Shown piece after piece: positions 56,169-64,000 of a stretch of DNA of 64,000 nt. The position numbers were made by a program, and so were the translations under genes. The notes beneath the pieces are model-generated. The model made no database searches and was not told where the DNA came from. It saw nothing but the letters and a program-made list of their open reading frames with translations. The stretch is from positions 17,235 through 81,234 of the forward strand of contig NZ_JANBVH010000022.1 of assembly GCF_024273235.1 (NCBI RefSeq). The letters run 5' to 3'. Positions within the stretch are counted from its first letter, which is position 1, and the number at the start of each line of letters is the position of its first letter. The DNA comes from Sphingomonas faeni. GTDB taxonomy: Bacteria > Pseudomonadota > Alphaproteobacteria > Sphingomonadales > Sphingomonadaceae.

Positions 56169-59100
56169 ATGATCGGTCGCATCGTCACCCTCTCCGTCGA
56201 GAAGCGTTGGCTCGCCCTGCTTCTGACCATCGCGGCTGCATTGCTCGGGATCGGCGCGCTGCGTCAGCTTCCGATCGATGCCGTACCCGACATCACCAAC
56301 AACCAGGTGCAGATCAACGTCGTTGCTCCTGCCCTCTCTCCCGACCAGATCGAGAAGCAGGTTGCGTTCACGGTCGAAACCGCGCTCGCGGGCATTCCCG
56401 GCCTTGAATATACCCGCTCGCTAAGCCGCAATGGCTTTGCCCAGATCACAGCGGTTTTCACCGAAAAGACCGATATCTATTTTGCGCGGGCGCAGGTCGC
56501 GGAACGCCTGCGAACCGCAGAGGAAGACCTTCCCGAAGGCGTGAACCCGGAGATGGGGCCGATCGCCACGGGGCTTGGCGATATCTTCATGTGGACCGTC
56601 GAATACCGCGAGCTGGATCAGGTTCACCACCGCAACGGCGAACCCGGCCTGCAACGCGATGCCAGCTATATCACCCCCGAGGGCGATCACCTCGTGAGCG
56701 ACGCCGACAAGGCGACCTACCTGCGCACCGTGCAGGATTGGATCGTCACGCCGCAGCTAAAAAGCACGGCCGGGCTTGCTGGCATCGACTCCCTTGGTGG
56801 CTACACCAAGGAATATCTCGTTATTCCAGACATACAGCGCATGGCGGCGATGCGGCTGACGCTTCAGGATCTCACCACCGCCCTTCAGCGCAGCAATACC
56901 AGCGCGGGCGCTGGCGTGGTCAACCGCAACGGCGAAGGGTTGGCGGTTCGATCGGATGGGCGTGTCCGCAACGCTGACGAGCTGGCCCGTACCGTCGTTG
57001 CTACCCGCGAGAGCGTTCCGATTCTGCTCAACCAGATCGCGACCGTTCGCACCGGGCAGGCGCTACGCATGGGATCGGCGTCGGAAAACGGCCATGAGGT
57101 TGTCGTCGGCACCGCGGTCATGCGGATCGGGGAGAATAGCCGCACGGTGTCGACGGGCGTTGCCGAACGGCTCACGCAGATCGGCCGCTCATTGCCGGTC
57201 GATGTTGTCGTGAAGCCGGTTATGAACCGGACCGAGCTGGTGAACTCCACGATCGCCACGGTTGCCCGCAACCTTGCCGAGGGTGCGGTGCTGGTGATCG
57301 TCGTTCTGTTTGCGCTGCTTGGCAATTTCCGTGCGGCGCTGATCGCGGCCTGCGTCATTCCGATCACGATGCTCCTGACCAGCATCGGCATGTTGGAGGC
57401 GGGCGTTTCGGCCAATCTGATGAGCCTCGGTGCGCTCGACTTTGGGCTGATCGTAGATGGCGCGGTCATTATTGTGGAGAACGCATTACGGCGTTTGGGA
57501 GAGGCGCAGCATGGTCGTGATGACGTGCTGACGATCGAGCAACGTCTCGGGATTGTCGCGGCATCGGCGCGCGAAATGATCCGCCCATCGGTGTACGGGC
57601 AGGCTATCATCATCCTGGTCTATGCGCCGTTGCTCACCTTCACGGGTGTCGAGGGCAAGATGTTCGAGCCGATGGCGCTGACGGTTATCATCGCCCTGGT
57701 GTTCGCCTTCATCTTGTCGCTGACCTTCATACCGGCAGCGATTGCGATCTGGCTCAGCAATCGGGTCGAGGAGAAGGAAAGCCGCGTCGTCACGTTCCTC
57801 CGGCAGCGCTATGAGCCGGGACTTGATGCGGCAATGCGCAGACCCACCCTCACCATCGGCGTCGCGATCGGCGCGCTGGCGCTTGCCGGTGCCGCTTTCA
57901 CGACATTGGGGCAGGAGTTCTTGCCGCAGCTCGATGAGGGCAACATCCTCGTGCAGGCGGTCCGCATCCCCGGCACATCGGTCGATCAGAGCCAGGCAAT
58001 GCAATTCCAGGTGGAAAAGGCACTCGCCAAGGCCCCTGAAGTCCGTTTCGCCTTCTCGCGCACCGGCACGTCTGAAATCGCATCGGACCCGATGCCGCCT
58101 AACGCGACTGACACGTTCGTCATCCTGAAGCCGAAGAAGGAGTGGCCCGACCCCGGCCTGTCTAAGGAAGAGCTGGTGGAGCGGCTGGAAAAGCGCCTCT
58201 CCACCCTACCGGGCAACGCCTATGAGATCACCCAGCCGATCCAGATGCGGTTCAACGAGCTGATCGCAGGCGTGCGCGGCGATATCGCGATCAAGGTATT
58301 CGGCGACGACTTTGGTGAGATGAACGCGACCGCAGATCGGATCGCCGGCATTCTGCGAAAGACGCGGGGTGCAGCAGACGTGCGGGTTGAGCAAACCGAA
58401 GGCTTGCCGATGCTCGATATCCGGCCGAACCGCACTGCCATGTCCCGCGTCGGGGTGACGGCGGGTGATGTGCAGGACACGGTTGCAGCAGCTATTGGCG
58501 GCCGACAGGCTGGCGTGATCTTTGAAGGCGATCGTCGCTTCCCGGTCGTGATCCGGATGGCGGAAAGCTCGCGCTCCGATCTGACGGCGGTTGCTCAGGT
58601 GCCGGTGCCGACCGGCAGTGGCGGCTTCGTACCGCTATCGACTGTGGCGGATATCGCCGTGGTCGATGGTCCCAACCAGATCAGTCGCGAGAACGGCAAG
58701 CGGCGTGTCGTGGTGCAGGCCAACGTGCGCGATCGAGACGTGGCCGGCGTCGTGGCTGATGCCCGGTCAGGCATCGACGCTCAGGTGAAGTTGCCGCCCG
58801 GCACGTATCTCGAATGGGGCGGTCAGTTCGAGAACCTGGCATCTGCCCGCGATAGGCTTAGCGTTGTTGTGCCGATCTGCTTCGTGGTCATCATGTTCCT
58901 GCTCTACGGCGCGCTCGGCTCCGTCAGGGATGCGTTGATCGTGTTCACCGGGGTTCCGCTAGCGCTGGTCGGAGGCATCCTTGCGCTGGTGCTAAGAGGC
59001 ATGCCGTTTTCCATTTCAGCGGCAGTCGGCTTCATTGCGCTATCAGGCGTCGCGGTCCTCAACGGGCTGGTCATGGTGTCGTCCATCCATGATCTGATGC

Positions 59101-59402
59101 GGCAAGGCATGGATCGTGCGGTAGCGGCGCATCAAGGCGCTCTGGCGCGGCTCCGGCCGGTTGCGATGACGGCTCTCGTTGCGTCGCTTGGCTTTGTGCC
59201 GATGGCGCTTGGTCATGGTGCCGGAGCCGAGGTGCAAAAGCCGCTGGCGACCGTCGTCATCGGTGGCCTGATATCCGCAACCCTGCTCACCTTGTTCGTG
59301 CTGCCGACCCTCTACGCTCGTTTCGGACGGCGCGAGCTGCCAGCTCCATCAGGGGGACACATCGAACTGCCGCCTTTAGCTCACGACGGCGTGAGGGCTT
59401 AA
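56169..59402 (+). CDS. czcA: CzcA-like heavy-metal RND pump
   Basis: 1077 residues, full length. The membrane-embedded proton relay motif of metal pumps is DFGLIVDGAVIIVENALR, the hallmark of the HME-RND class (Co/Zn/Cd type). Two periplasmic loops and 12 helices are present; the N-terminus MIGRIVTLSVEKRWLALLL and the segment LPIDAVPDITNNQVQINVVA are typical. It exports divalent metal from periplasm or cytosol driven by protons. It is third in the CBA operon and followed at 4 bases by a ZIP gene. Confidence 0.95.
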   Translation: MIGRIVTLSVEKRWLALLLTIAAALLGIGALRQLPIDAVPDITNNQVQINVVAPALSPDQIEKQVAFTVETALAGIPGLEYTRSLSRNGFAQITAVFTEKTDIYFARAQVAERLRTAEEDLPEGVNPEMGPIATGLGDIFMWTVEYRELDQVHHRNGEPGLQRDASYITPEGDHLVSDADKATYLRTVQDWIVTPQLKSTAGLAGIDSLGGYTKEYLVIPDIQRMAAMRLTLQDLTTALQRSNTSAGAGVVNRNGEGLAVRSDGRVRNADELARTVVATRESVPILLNQIATVRTGQALRMGSASENGHEVVVGTAVMRIGENSRTVSTGVAERLTQIGRSLPVDVVVKPVMNRTELVNSTIATVARNLAEGAVLVIVVLFALLGNFRAALIAACVIPITMLLTSIGMLEAGVSANLMSLGALDFGLIVDGAVIIVENALRRLGEAQHGRDDVLTIEQRLGIVAASAREMIRPSVYGQAIIILVYAPLLTFTGVEGKMFEPMALTVIIALVFAFILSLTFIPAAIAIWLSNRVEEKESRVVTFLRQRYEPGLDAAMRRPTLTIGVAIGALALAGAAFTTLGQEFLPQLDEGNILVQAVRIPGTSVDQSQAMQFQVEKALAKAPEVRFAFSRTGTSEIASDPMPPNATDTFVILKPKKEWPDPGLSKEELVERLEKRLSTLPGNAYEITQPIQMRFNELIAGVRGDIAIKVFGDDFGEMNATADRIAGILRKTRGAADVRVEQTEGLPMLDIRPNRTAMSRVGVTAGDVQDTVAAAIGGRQAGVIFEGDRRFPVVIRMAESSRSDLTAVAQVPVPTGSGGFVPLSTVADIAVVDGPNQISRENGKRRVVVQANVRDRDVAGVVADARSGIDAQVKLPPGTYLEWGGQFENLASARDRLSVVVPICFVVIMFLLYGALGSVRDALIVFTGVPLALVGGILALVLRGMPFSISAAVGFIALSGVAVLNGLVMVSSIHDLMRQGMDRAVAAHQGALARLRPVAMTALVASLGFVPMALGHGAGAEVQKPLATVVIGGLISATLLTLFVLPTLYARFGRRELPAPSGGHIELPPLAHDGVRA

Positions 59403-59405
59403 GCT

Positions 59406-60092
59406 ATGCAGGCCGTTGCCTTCACGCTCATTCCCGTCGTCGCCGTACTGATCGGCTCGCTTTTTGCGGTATCGAGACGGCCAAGTGATGCATTCGTAAG
59501 CGCCATGCAGCACTTGGCGGCAGGCGTCGTGTTTGCCGCAGCGGCAGCCGAGATCTTGCCCCAGGTGATGCACGAAGGTTCACCGATCGCGACATTCACA
59601 GGCGGCGCGTTGGGCATAGTCGTGATGCTGTCGCTCAAAGCCCTTGAGGGTCGCGCCAGTGGACCGATCGCTATGTTGGGCGCGGTTGCAGTCGATATTC
59701 TGATCGACGGGCTTGTTCTCGGGTTGGCGTTCGTCGCTGGCGGGAAGGCTGGCGTGTTGCTGACGATCGCGTTGACCTTGGAGGTGCTGTTTCTCGGACT
59801 GACCGTGACGACCGAGTTGGGTGAGACAATCAAGTCCAAGGCGCGTATCATTGCGATTACGATGGGGATCGCGTTGTTGCTGCCGATCGGTGCGGCGATA
59901 GCGACGCCCGTTGCGACGTTTCCCCCCGTTGTCATCGCCGGGTTTCTCAGTTTCGGTCTGATGGCGCTGCTCTATCTCGTGACGGAAGAGCTGTTGGTCG
60001 AAGCGCACGAGAAACCAGACACCCCGCTTATCAGCGCGATGTTTTTCATCGGGTTTCTGGGATTGCTCCTGATCGAGGAGTTTTTGGGATGA
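59406..60092 (+). CDS. ZIP-family metal transporter
   Basis: 228 residues with about eight helices. The region VSAMQHLAAGVVFAAAAAEI corresponds to the conserved helix 4 (HxxxGxxxAxxxxE), and AVAVDILIDGLVLGLAFVAG to helix 5 in modified form. ZIP proteins normally move Zn2+ or Fe2+ inward, so inclusion in an efflux operon is odd; a modified His/Glu pattern may reflect sensing or reversed transport. It overlaps the next gene by 4 bases. Confidence 0.82.
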   Translation: MQAVAFTLIPVVAVLIGSLFAVSRRPSDAFVSAMQHLAAGVVFAAAAAEILPQVMHEGSPIATFTGGALGIVVMLSLKALEGRASGPIAMLGAVAVDILIDGLVLGLAFVAGGKAGVLLTIALTLEVLFLGLTVTTELGETIKSKARIIAITMGIALLLPIGAAIATPVATFPPVVIAGFLSFGLMALLYLVTEELLVEAHEKPDTPLISAMFFIGFLGLLLIEEFLG

Positions 60093-60301
60093 CCGCTCGA
60101 CGTGGAACGTCTTGGACCGATGATGATGACGCCGAGCTTCGTCAGCGTATCAAGGCCAGGCAGACTTTGGCAGTAATCGCGCGAGAGATGGGACGAACGA
60201 TGGATGCGGTTCGGGGAAGAGCCTCAACCCTGAGGGTAACTCTCCGCTCTTCACAGCGACCGTGGCGGGACGGCGTGCCGCGCCGAGTAGATGTAGACTA
60301 G
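60089..60301 (+). CDS. Small helix-turn-helix (Myb/SANT-like) protein
   Basis: 70 residues. WTDDDDAELRQRIKARQTLA followed by VIAREMGRTMDAVRGRASTL is a Myb/SANT-like or GcrA-like DNA-binding helix set. The rest is basic. ATGA overlap with the ZIP gene (60089-60092) shows it belongs to the metal operon; it may regulate it. A terminator-like hairpin follows at once. Confidence 0.7.
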   Translation: MTARRGTSWTDDDDAELRQRIKARQTLAVIAREMGRTMDAVRGRASTLRVTLRSSQRPWRDGVPRRVDVD

Positions 60302-60328
60302 AAAAATAGGGGCGGTTGCCCGCCCCTA
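60302..60328. terminator. Terminator between convergent metal-operon end and Cys-rich gene
   Basis: A 9-bp stem TAGGGGCGG (60307-60315) / CCGCCCCTA (60320-60328) with loop TTGC. An A-run (60302-60306) on the plus strand gives a U-tract for the leftward transcript, so it is a good intrinsic terminator for the Cys-rich gene; for the rightward operon it is a stem only. Confidence 0.8.
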
Positions 60329-60335
60329 CCTGGCT

Positions 60336-60524
60336 TTAGCCGTGCTTCATGCCGCCCTTGGCATGATCGCAGCAGTCAGCAGCCTTGGCTTTTGCGCCAT
60401 CCTTGCAGCAGTCCGCACCGTCCTTGCAGCACGCCATGTCGGCGCAGCAATTGGCGACAGCGGCGAATGCGCCAGTCGACAGGGTGAGAGCGAAGGCAGC
60501 GCTGATGAGCTTGAACTTGGTCAT
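60336..60524 (-). CDS. Cys-rich small periplasmic metal-binding protein
   Basis: 62 residues. Signal peptide MTKFKLISAAFALTLSTGAF-A; the mature part has paired Cys in a repeated pattern (ANCCADMACCKDGADCCKDG, then AADCCDHAKGGMKHG). Four CC pairs plus His suggest metallothionein-like binding of Cu, Zn or Cd in the periplasm. It is opposite to the efflux operon and ended by the terminator at 60302-60328. Confidence 0.8.
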   Translation of the reverse strand: MTKFKLISAAFALTLSTGAFAAVANCCADMACCKDGADCCKDGAKAKAADCCDHAKGGMKHG

Positions 60525-60561
60525 GATATTCTCCGAAAATTACGTCTGATGGTGTTCGACG

Positions 60562-60906
60562 TCACACGGTTTGCGGAGGGGGTGTGGCCGGAGCGTATGC
60601 CATGCCCAAAAGGCCCGTCTGTGAAGCCGGCCAAGGCGATAGACGGGAGGAAGGAACCAGTCCGATATGCTCGACGGTTTCGCCGGCAACCGCAACGCAC
60701 GGTATGGCGCAGGCCGACGCAGGTGCCTTTTTGATGGGAGCGCCTGGTGCCTTGCTGGCGCAGTCCATCATCGCGGACGCAGCCGGAGGCGCGGCCATCG
60801 CCATCGTCTCGCAGAGCGGGCCAAGCCGGACCAGCAACATCACCGCCAGGACGAGAAACGCCATAGAATGCAATATCTTGGAGAGTGGGCGAGCCCGGCG
60901 TTTCAT
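60562..60906 (-). CDS. Small membrane-anchored protein of the metal island
   Basis: About 114 residues from ATG 60906 (117 from 60915). A single hydrophobic helix near the N-terminus (SMAFLVLAVMLLVRLGPLC) is followed by Ala/Pro-rich sequence with five Cys in total (MMDCASKAPGAP, SACAIPCVAVAG). I do not recognise the family. It is 37 bases upstream of the Cys-rich gene on the same strand, so it may be its operon partner. Confidence 0.55.
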   Translation of the reverse strand: MKRRARPLSKILHSMAFLVLAVMLLVRLGPLCETMAMAAPPAASAMMDCASKAPGAPIKKAPASACAIPCVAVAGETVEHIGLVPSSRLSPWPASQTGLLGMAYAPATPPPQTV

Positions 60907-60915
60907 TGGATGCAT

Positions 60916-61400
60916 CTAGAAGCACAATCAGTGATGCACAATGTCGTAGGTGGCGGCGGATGGCGCTAGACCGGTTTTCCCCTTCTATCTCAGTTTCTCG
61001 ATCCACCATCCTTTTTGAGAATCCAGACGCCCTAATTTAGCTCTGGTTCGATCGAGTTCAGAAACCCCTGATGCCACGTACAATGCCTACTGCGGTGCCG
61101 TTTGAACGGGTGCCGTATGGTCCTTCTTGGTCAAGGCTTAAGCCGGACTAACCGAGCAGATTGACCAGATTTTTATGCGTAAACTTTTGACGTAAAACGA
61201 ACCAGATTAAAGAGGTCCACTGGGGGTATACGTTAAAAGCACCGGAGTTTATGCACGTGGGGCAGCTTCACGTCGATGAGCCATAATCCAAACGGTGTGG
61301 TACAAACGAGGCTCGCTGGCATACCGTGGGGACGGTTGCTGCTAAGCCGGGATATCCCTAGAAGATGATGACGATGCTGATCAGAGGTACAGAGGCCGTC
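60916..61400. other. Intergenic region, nothing recognised
   Basis: About 480 bases with no supported gene and lower GC than its surroundings. It contains GTTTGAACGGG (61102-61112), whose reverse complement CCCGTTCAAAC occurs near the resolvase at 48506-48516; this may be chance. Confidence 0.3.
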
Positions 61401-61646
61401 ATGACGATACAGATCAACATAACGCCAAACGGGCGCATGAGCCTGCCCGCTGACGTTCGCAAGCGGTTGGGCCTGACGGGTGGCGGTGCGGTGTATCTCG
61501 ACGAAACCGAAGATGGCGTTGTTCTGCGAACCGCCAGCCAAGCGGTGGCAAGGGCGCAGGCGCTGGCCGAGCAATATACCGGCGGTAATCCCGACGCCTC
61601 TGTTGACGCATTCCTCAATCGGCGTCGCGAAGATAGCGGCGAATGA
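61401..61646 (+). CDS. vapB: AbrB/VapB-type antitoxin (pair 2)
   Basis: 81 residues from ATG 61401 (AGAGG upstream; ATG 61377 also in frame). The DNA-binding segment INITPNGRMSLPADVRKRLG is clear, then AVYLDETEDGVVLRT and a helix with ARAQALAEQYTGGNPDASVD. It parallels the first antitoxin. The stop overlaps the toxin ATG. Confidence 0.85.
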   Translation: MTIQINITPNGRMSLPADVRKRLGLTGGGAVYLDETEDGVVLRTASQAVARAQALAEQYTGGNPDASVDAFLNRRREDSGE

Positions 61647-62029
61647 GCGTGGTTCTCGACGCCTCGGCTCTCATCGCAATGATCAAGGGTGAAAAGGGAT
61701 CTACCAAGGTTGCAGCCGGTATCGCCGGTGCGCGAGTGAGCAGCGTGAACTACGCTGAGGTGGTGACCCACTTCATTCATACCGGAATGCCCGAGCGAGA
61801 AGTTGATGCCATGCTTGATCCGCTGCCACTGACGGTAGTGCCGGCCGACAAGGCCTTGGCGAAAATCGCCGGGCGGCTGCGCGCCGCGACGGCCGAGGCG
61901 GGCCTTAGCCTTGGAGATCGCTTTTGTCTGGCTCTAGCCCGACGGGATGGATTGCCCGCTTGGACCAGCGACCAGAACTGGAAGAAGATCGCGGATGCAG
62001 TCGAGGTCAAGGTCGTGACGATCCGCTAG
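61643..62029 (+). CDS. vapC: VapC-family PIN-domain toxin (pair 2)
   Basis: 128 residues, the same length as pair 1, beginning MSVVLDASALIAMIKGEKGS. Active-site residues: Asp 6, Glu in SVNYAEVVTHF, Asp in SLGDRFCLALA and Asp in AWTSDQNWKK. Similarity to the other toxin is high at both ends. It lies at the far side of the metal and defence cargo, in the opposite direction. Confidence 0.88.
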   Translation: MSVVLDASALIAMIKGEKGSTKVAAGIAGARVSSVNYAEVVTHFIHTGMPEREVDAMLDPLPLTVVPADKALAKIAGRLRAATAEAGLSLGDRFCLALARRDGLPAWTSDQNWKKIADAVEVKVVTIR

Positions 62030-62413
62030 AACTTGGCGGGAAGGGCAGGGGGCAACCACCTGTCGATCCTCTGGAAGCGGAAGGTCTGCATCCTGGTGGA
62101 AAACCGCCTGTCCGCTGTTGGGCGGCGTTTCGGCGAAAGCTGCCGGGCGACTTCCGACCCATAGTAAGTCATTCAGGACAACTTTTCTGCTCCCTGAAAG
62201 CCGCCGTCCGGCCGCGCGGTTGGCTGCGGCTCAGCTGAACGAGCCGGGCACCGGCTCCTGCGTAGCGACACCGTTAACGCACAGGTTAGCGTGTCGCAGA
62301 TGTGCGTTGAAAGTCGCGTAATTCCGCGACTGACATTCGCGACAGCTACGCCGTCAGCCGACCACGCTTGAGCTGGTGTAGCGAAACTCAGGATATTCGC
62401 GACAATCCTCCCA
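62030..62413. other. Non-coding region with short repeats
   Basis: 384 bases, no supported gene. ATTCGCGACA occurs at 62335-62344 and again at 62395-62404, exactly 60 bases apart. Just upstream is the inverted repeat AGTCGCG (62312-62318)-taattc-CGCGACT (62325-62331). These could be protein sites or the end of a mobile element. Confidence 0.4.
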
Positions 62414-63134
62414 CTAACCCATGACGATCATCTCGGTCGCGATCAGCGCGAGCAGGACCATGACGAGCTGGCGGAAGCGCTCAACGGGCAGACGCTTGAT
62501 GAGCAAGCACCCCGCCCAGGTGCCAACGATCATCGCCAGCCCCATCGCGATCGCCAGCGGCCAGAAGGTTGGTCCAAGGTCGATCGTCGCGCCGTAAACA
62601 ATTGTCTTGGCACTGTGCATCACGATCGAGGCGACCGCGTCACTCGCGACATAGGCAAGCGGTGGCAAACCGAGGCTCAGGAACACCGCTGCGCCGAGCG
62701 GCCCGGCGCTCCCGACTAGCCCGGACAACAGGCCGGTCACACCGCCCCCGATCACCAGCACGCGGCGCGAGGGTTTAAACGCGATCATGCCCGTGGCCTT
62801 CAGGATGACGAACAGCAGGATCGCCACGCCCACGATCCGCGCAACGAGCGCCGTCGGTAGCGACGCGAACGACAATGCGCCCAGCATCGAGAACGGTATG
62901 GCAGCGGAGAGGAACAGCAACACGGGCCGCCAACGGATTGGCGCCAGCCCAGCCCATCCCGGCCGGCGCACCGTTGCCGATGATCTGGACGATCGTCAGC
63001 AGCGTCACCGCTTCGGTCACGCCGACGACTTAAATCAGCAGCGGCAGCAACAGCAGTGCCCCGCCAAACCCGGCCGAACCCGAGATTGCAGCAGCCGCAA
63101 ATGCACCGACGATCAGCAGCCCATATTCGATCAT
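62414..63134 (-). pseudogene. Broken TauE/SafE-family permease gene
   Basis: From ATG 63134 the frame gives MIEYGLLIVGAFAAAAISGS and reaches LLLLPLLI, then meets TAA at 63030-63032. Beyond it, the same frame continues in family style (VTEAVTLLTIVQIIGNGAPA) until about residue 55, after which the matching sequence (MGWAGLAPIRWRPVLLFL and the following helices to the stop at 62414) is in another frame. So there is both a stop and a frameshift. The family exports sulfonates or sulfite-like anions. The rest of the protein is intact and about eight helices can be traced. Confidence 0.75.
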
Positions 63135-63139
63135 TGGTG

Positions 63140-63510
63140 TCATCGGTCGAACCGCGGCATGACCGACCAGTGTTCCAGCTGCTTGTAGACGATCACCTTG
63201 TCGCCGAGCAGGTCGCCATGTCGCCGGCAGAACCGGTCGAGCTGGTCGCGTTCGCCAACGAGTTCGACGCAGATCGTCAGATGGGGATCGGCCGCCTCCG
63301 ATCCGTTCTCGCGGATCTGGCCGTGGTTGCTGAACCCATAGTGCGTGTGTTGCGCGACGGCATTGATGATGCCGTCTGGATTAGCTCGCGATAGAGCGGC
63401 TTGGCAGCCCACAGCGTACGCAGGCTGCGCTCACCAATTCGGTCGGACGGTTTCATGTAGATACGCAGCATGCCGATTTCGCGATGCTGGACGGTGAAAC
63501 GATTGGGCAT
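63140..63510 (-). pseudogene. Broken DUF190 gene
   Basis: ATG 63510 has GAGGG upstream and reads MPNRFTVQHREIGMLRIYMK, PSDRIGERSLRTLWAAKPLY-RELI, then loses the family pattern; the pattern resumes one frame over as DGIINAVAQHTHYGFSNHGQ and continues to the stop at 63140. The frameshift is near 63375-63385. DUF190 proteins are PII-like and accompany CrcB or ClC fluoride/chloride channels. It lies between the broken permease and the ClC gene, all on one strand. Confidence 0.72.
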
Positions 63511-63536
63511 GGACAAACCCTCGATTGGTGGGGGGA

Positions 63537-64000
63537 TCAGGAGCGTGGGCTTCGCGAGGCGCGGTGTGCCCGCGCCTCGCGAAGCGTCGCGTTCGGGGTG
63601 AGGCCGGTCGCCGGCACCTTCGGCACCGCGACGCGCTGCGACAGGTAGATGCCGTTATGACCGGAGCAGAGGTAGGCGACGAAGCAGGCCACCGCGATCG
63701 GCACCGCATAGGCAGCGCCGAACAGTTCGATGCCCATGAAGGTGCAGGCGAGCGGGGTGTTGGCCGCGCCCGCGAACAGCGCGACGAAGCCGAGCGCGGC
63801 GAATACGCTGGTGGGCACGCCGAACATGGGGGCGAGTGCGTTGCCGAGCGCCGCGCCGATGAAGAACAGCGGTGTCACCTCGCCACCCTTGAAGCCGGCG
63901 CTGAGCGTGACGACGGTGAACAGCAGCTTGATCGCCCAGCTCCACGGATGCGTGTCCGGTCCGAAGAAGCTGGCGATGGTGAGGCTGTCGGGCGTCGCTG
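63537..64000 (-). CDS. ClC-type anion channel, C-terminal part (runs off window)
   Basis: About 154 residues of the C-terminal half are visible. Recognisable segments are [40 protein letters not shown] and [20 protein letters not shown]. The GFKGGEVTP loop and helix pattern fit ClC antiporters/channels, and the adjacent DUF190 gene suggests the fluoride-exporting (ClC-F) subgroup; the filter residues are outside the window, so chloride and fluoride cannot be separated. It ends with a basic tail. Confidence 0.8.
   Translation of the reverse strand, partial: ATPDSLTIASFFGPDTHPWSWAIKLLFTVVTLSAGFKGGEVTPLFFIGAALGNALAPMFGVPTSVFAALGFVALFAGAANTPLACTFMGIELFGAAYAVPIAVACFVAYLCSGHNGIYLSQRVAVPKVPATGLTPNATLREARAHRASRSPRS

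Overview
The window is GC-rich alphaproteobacterial DNA. The protein repertoire (FixL-FixJ, HWE-type kinases, CzcCBA, alternative oxidase, phosphoketolase) and the local sequence style suggest a sphingomonad (Sphingomonas or relative); this is inferred from reading, not from a search. Genes are tightly packed, often with ATGA/GTGA overlaps.

Region 1 (about 1-45,900) is a low-oxygen/stress-survival cluster. It encodes an oxygen-sensing FixL-like haem kinase and its FixJ partner (32,950-35,120), two HWE/HisKA_2-type kinases and two stand-alone receivers. The surrounding operons cover redox balance and fermentation (proton-translocating transhydrogenase, aldehyde dehydrogenase, two flavodoxin-fold quinone reductases, phosphoketolase-acetate kinase, D-lactate dehydrogenase, alcohol dehydrogenase, CoA-transferase, alternative oxidase). 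They also cover protein quality control (DnaJ/CbpM, GrpE/DnaK/CYTH-CHAD), ion handling (Mg and Cu P-type ATPases, VIT-type transporter) and envelope or general stress functions (L,D-transpeptidase, Usp, BON, oleate hydratase, alginate-export-type porin). The key observation is that 17 copies of one 11-bp element, GTASTTYCCGA, lie in front of these operons, and every copy points in the direction of the gene it precedes. The element resembles the rhizobial FixJ site (GTAGTTTCCC-type), so the cluster looks like a physically clustered FixLJ regulon. Three divergent promoter regions carry back-to-back copies.

Region 2 (about 47,400-62,400) is accessory. It has a VapBC pair, a serine resolvase with a possible res-like region, a three-gene candidate defence operon (AAA ATPase + RloB/AbiLii-like protein + HEPN-like protein), a MerR-controlled metal island (CDF pump, His-rich periplasmic protein, CzcCBA, ZIP transporter, Cys-rich peptides), and a second VapBC pair. 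No box was found here.

Region 3 (62,414-64,000) holds a broken TauE/SafE permease gene, a broken DUF190 gene and the C-terminal part of a ClC-type channel running off the window. No tRNA, rRNA or CRISPR array was seen.
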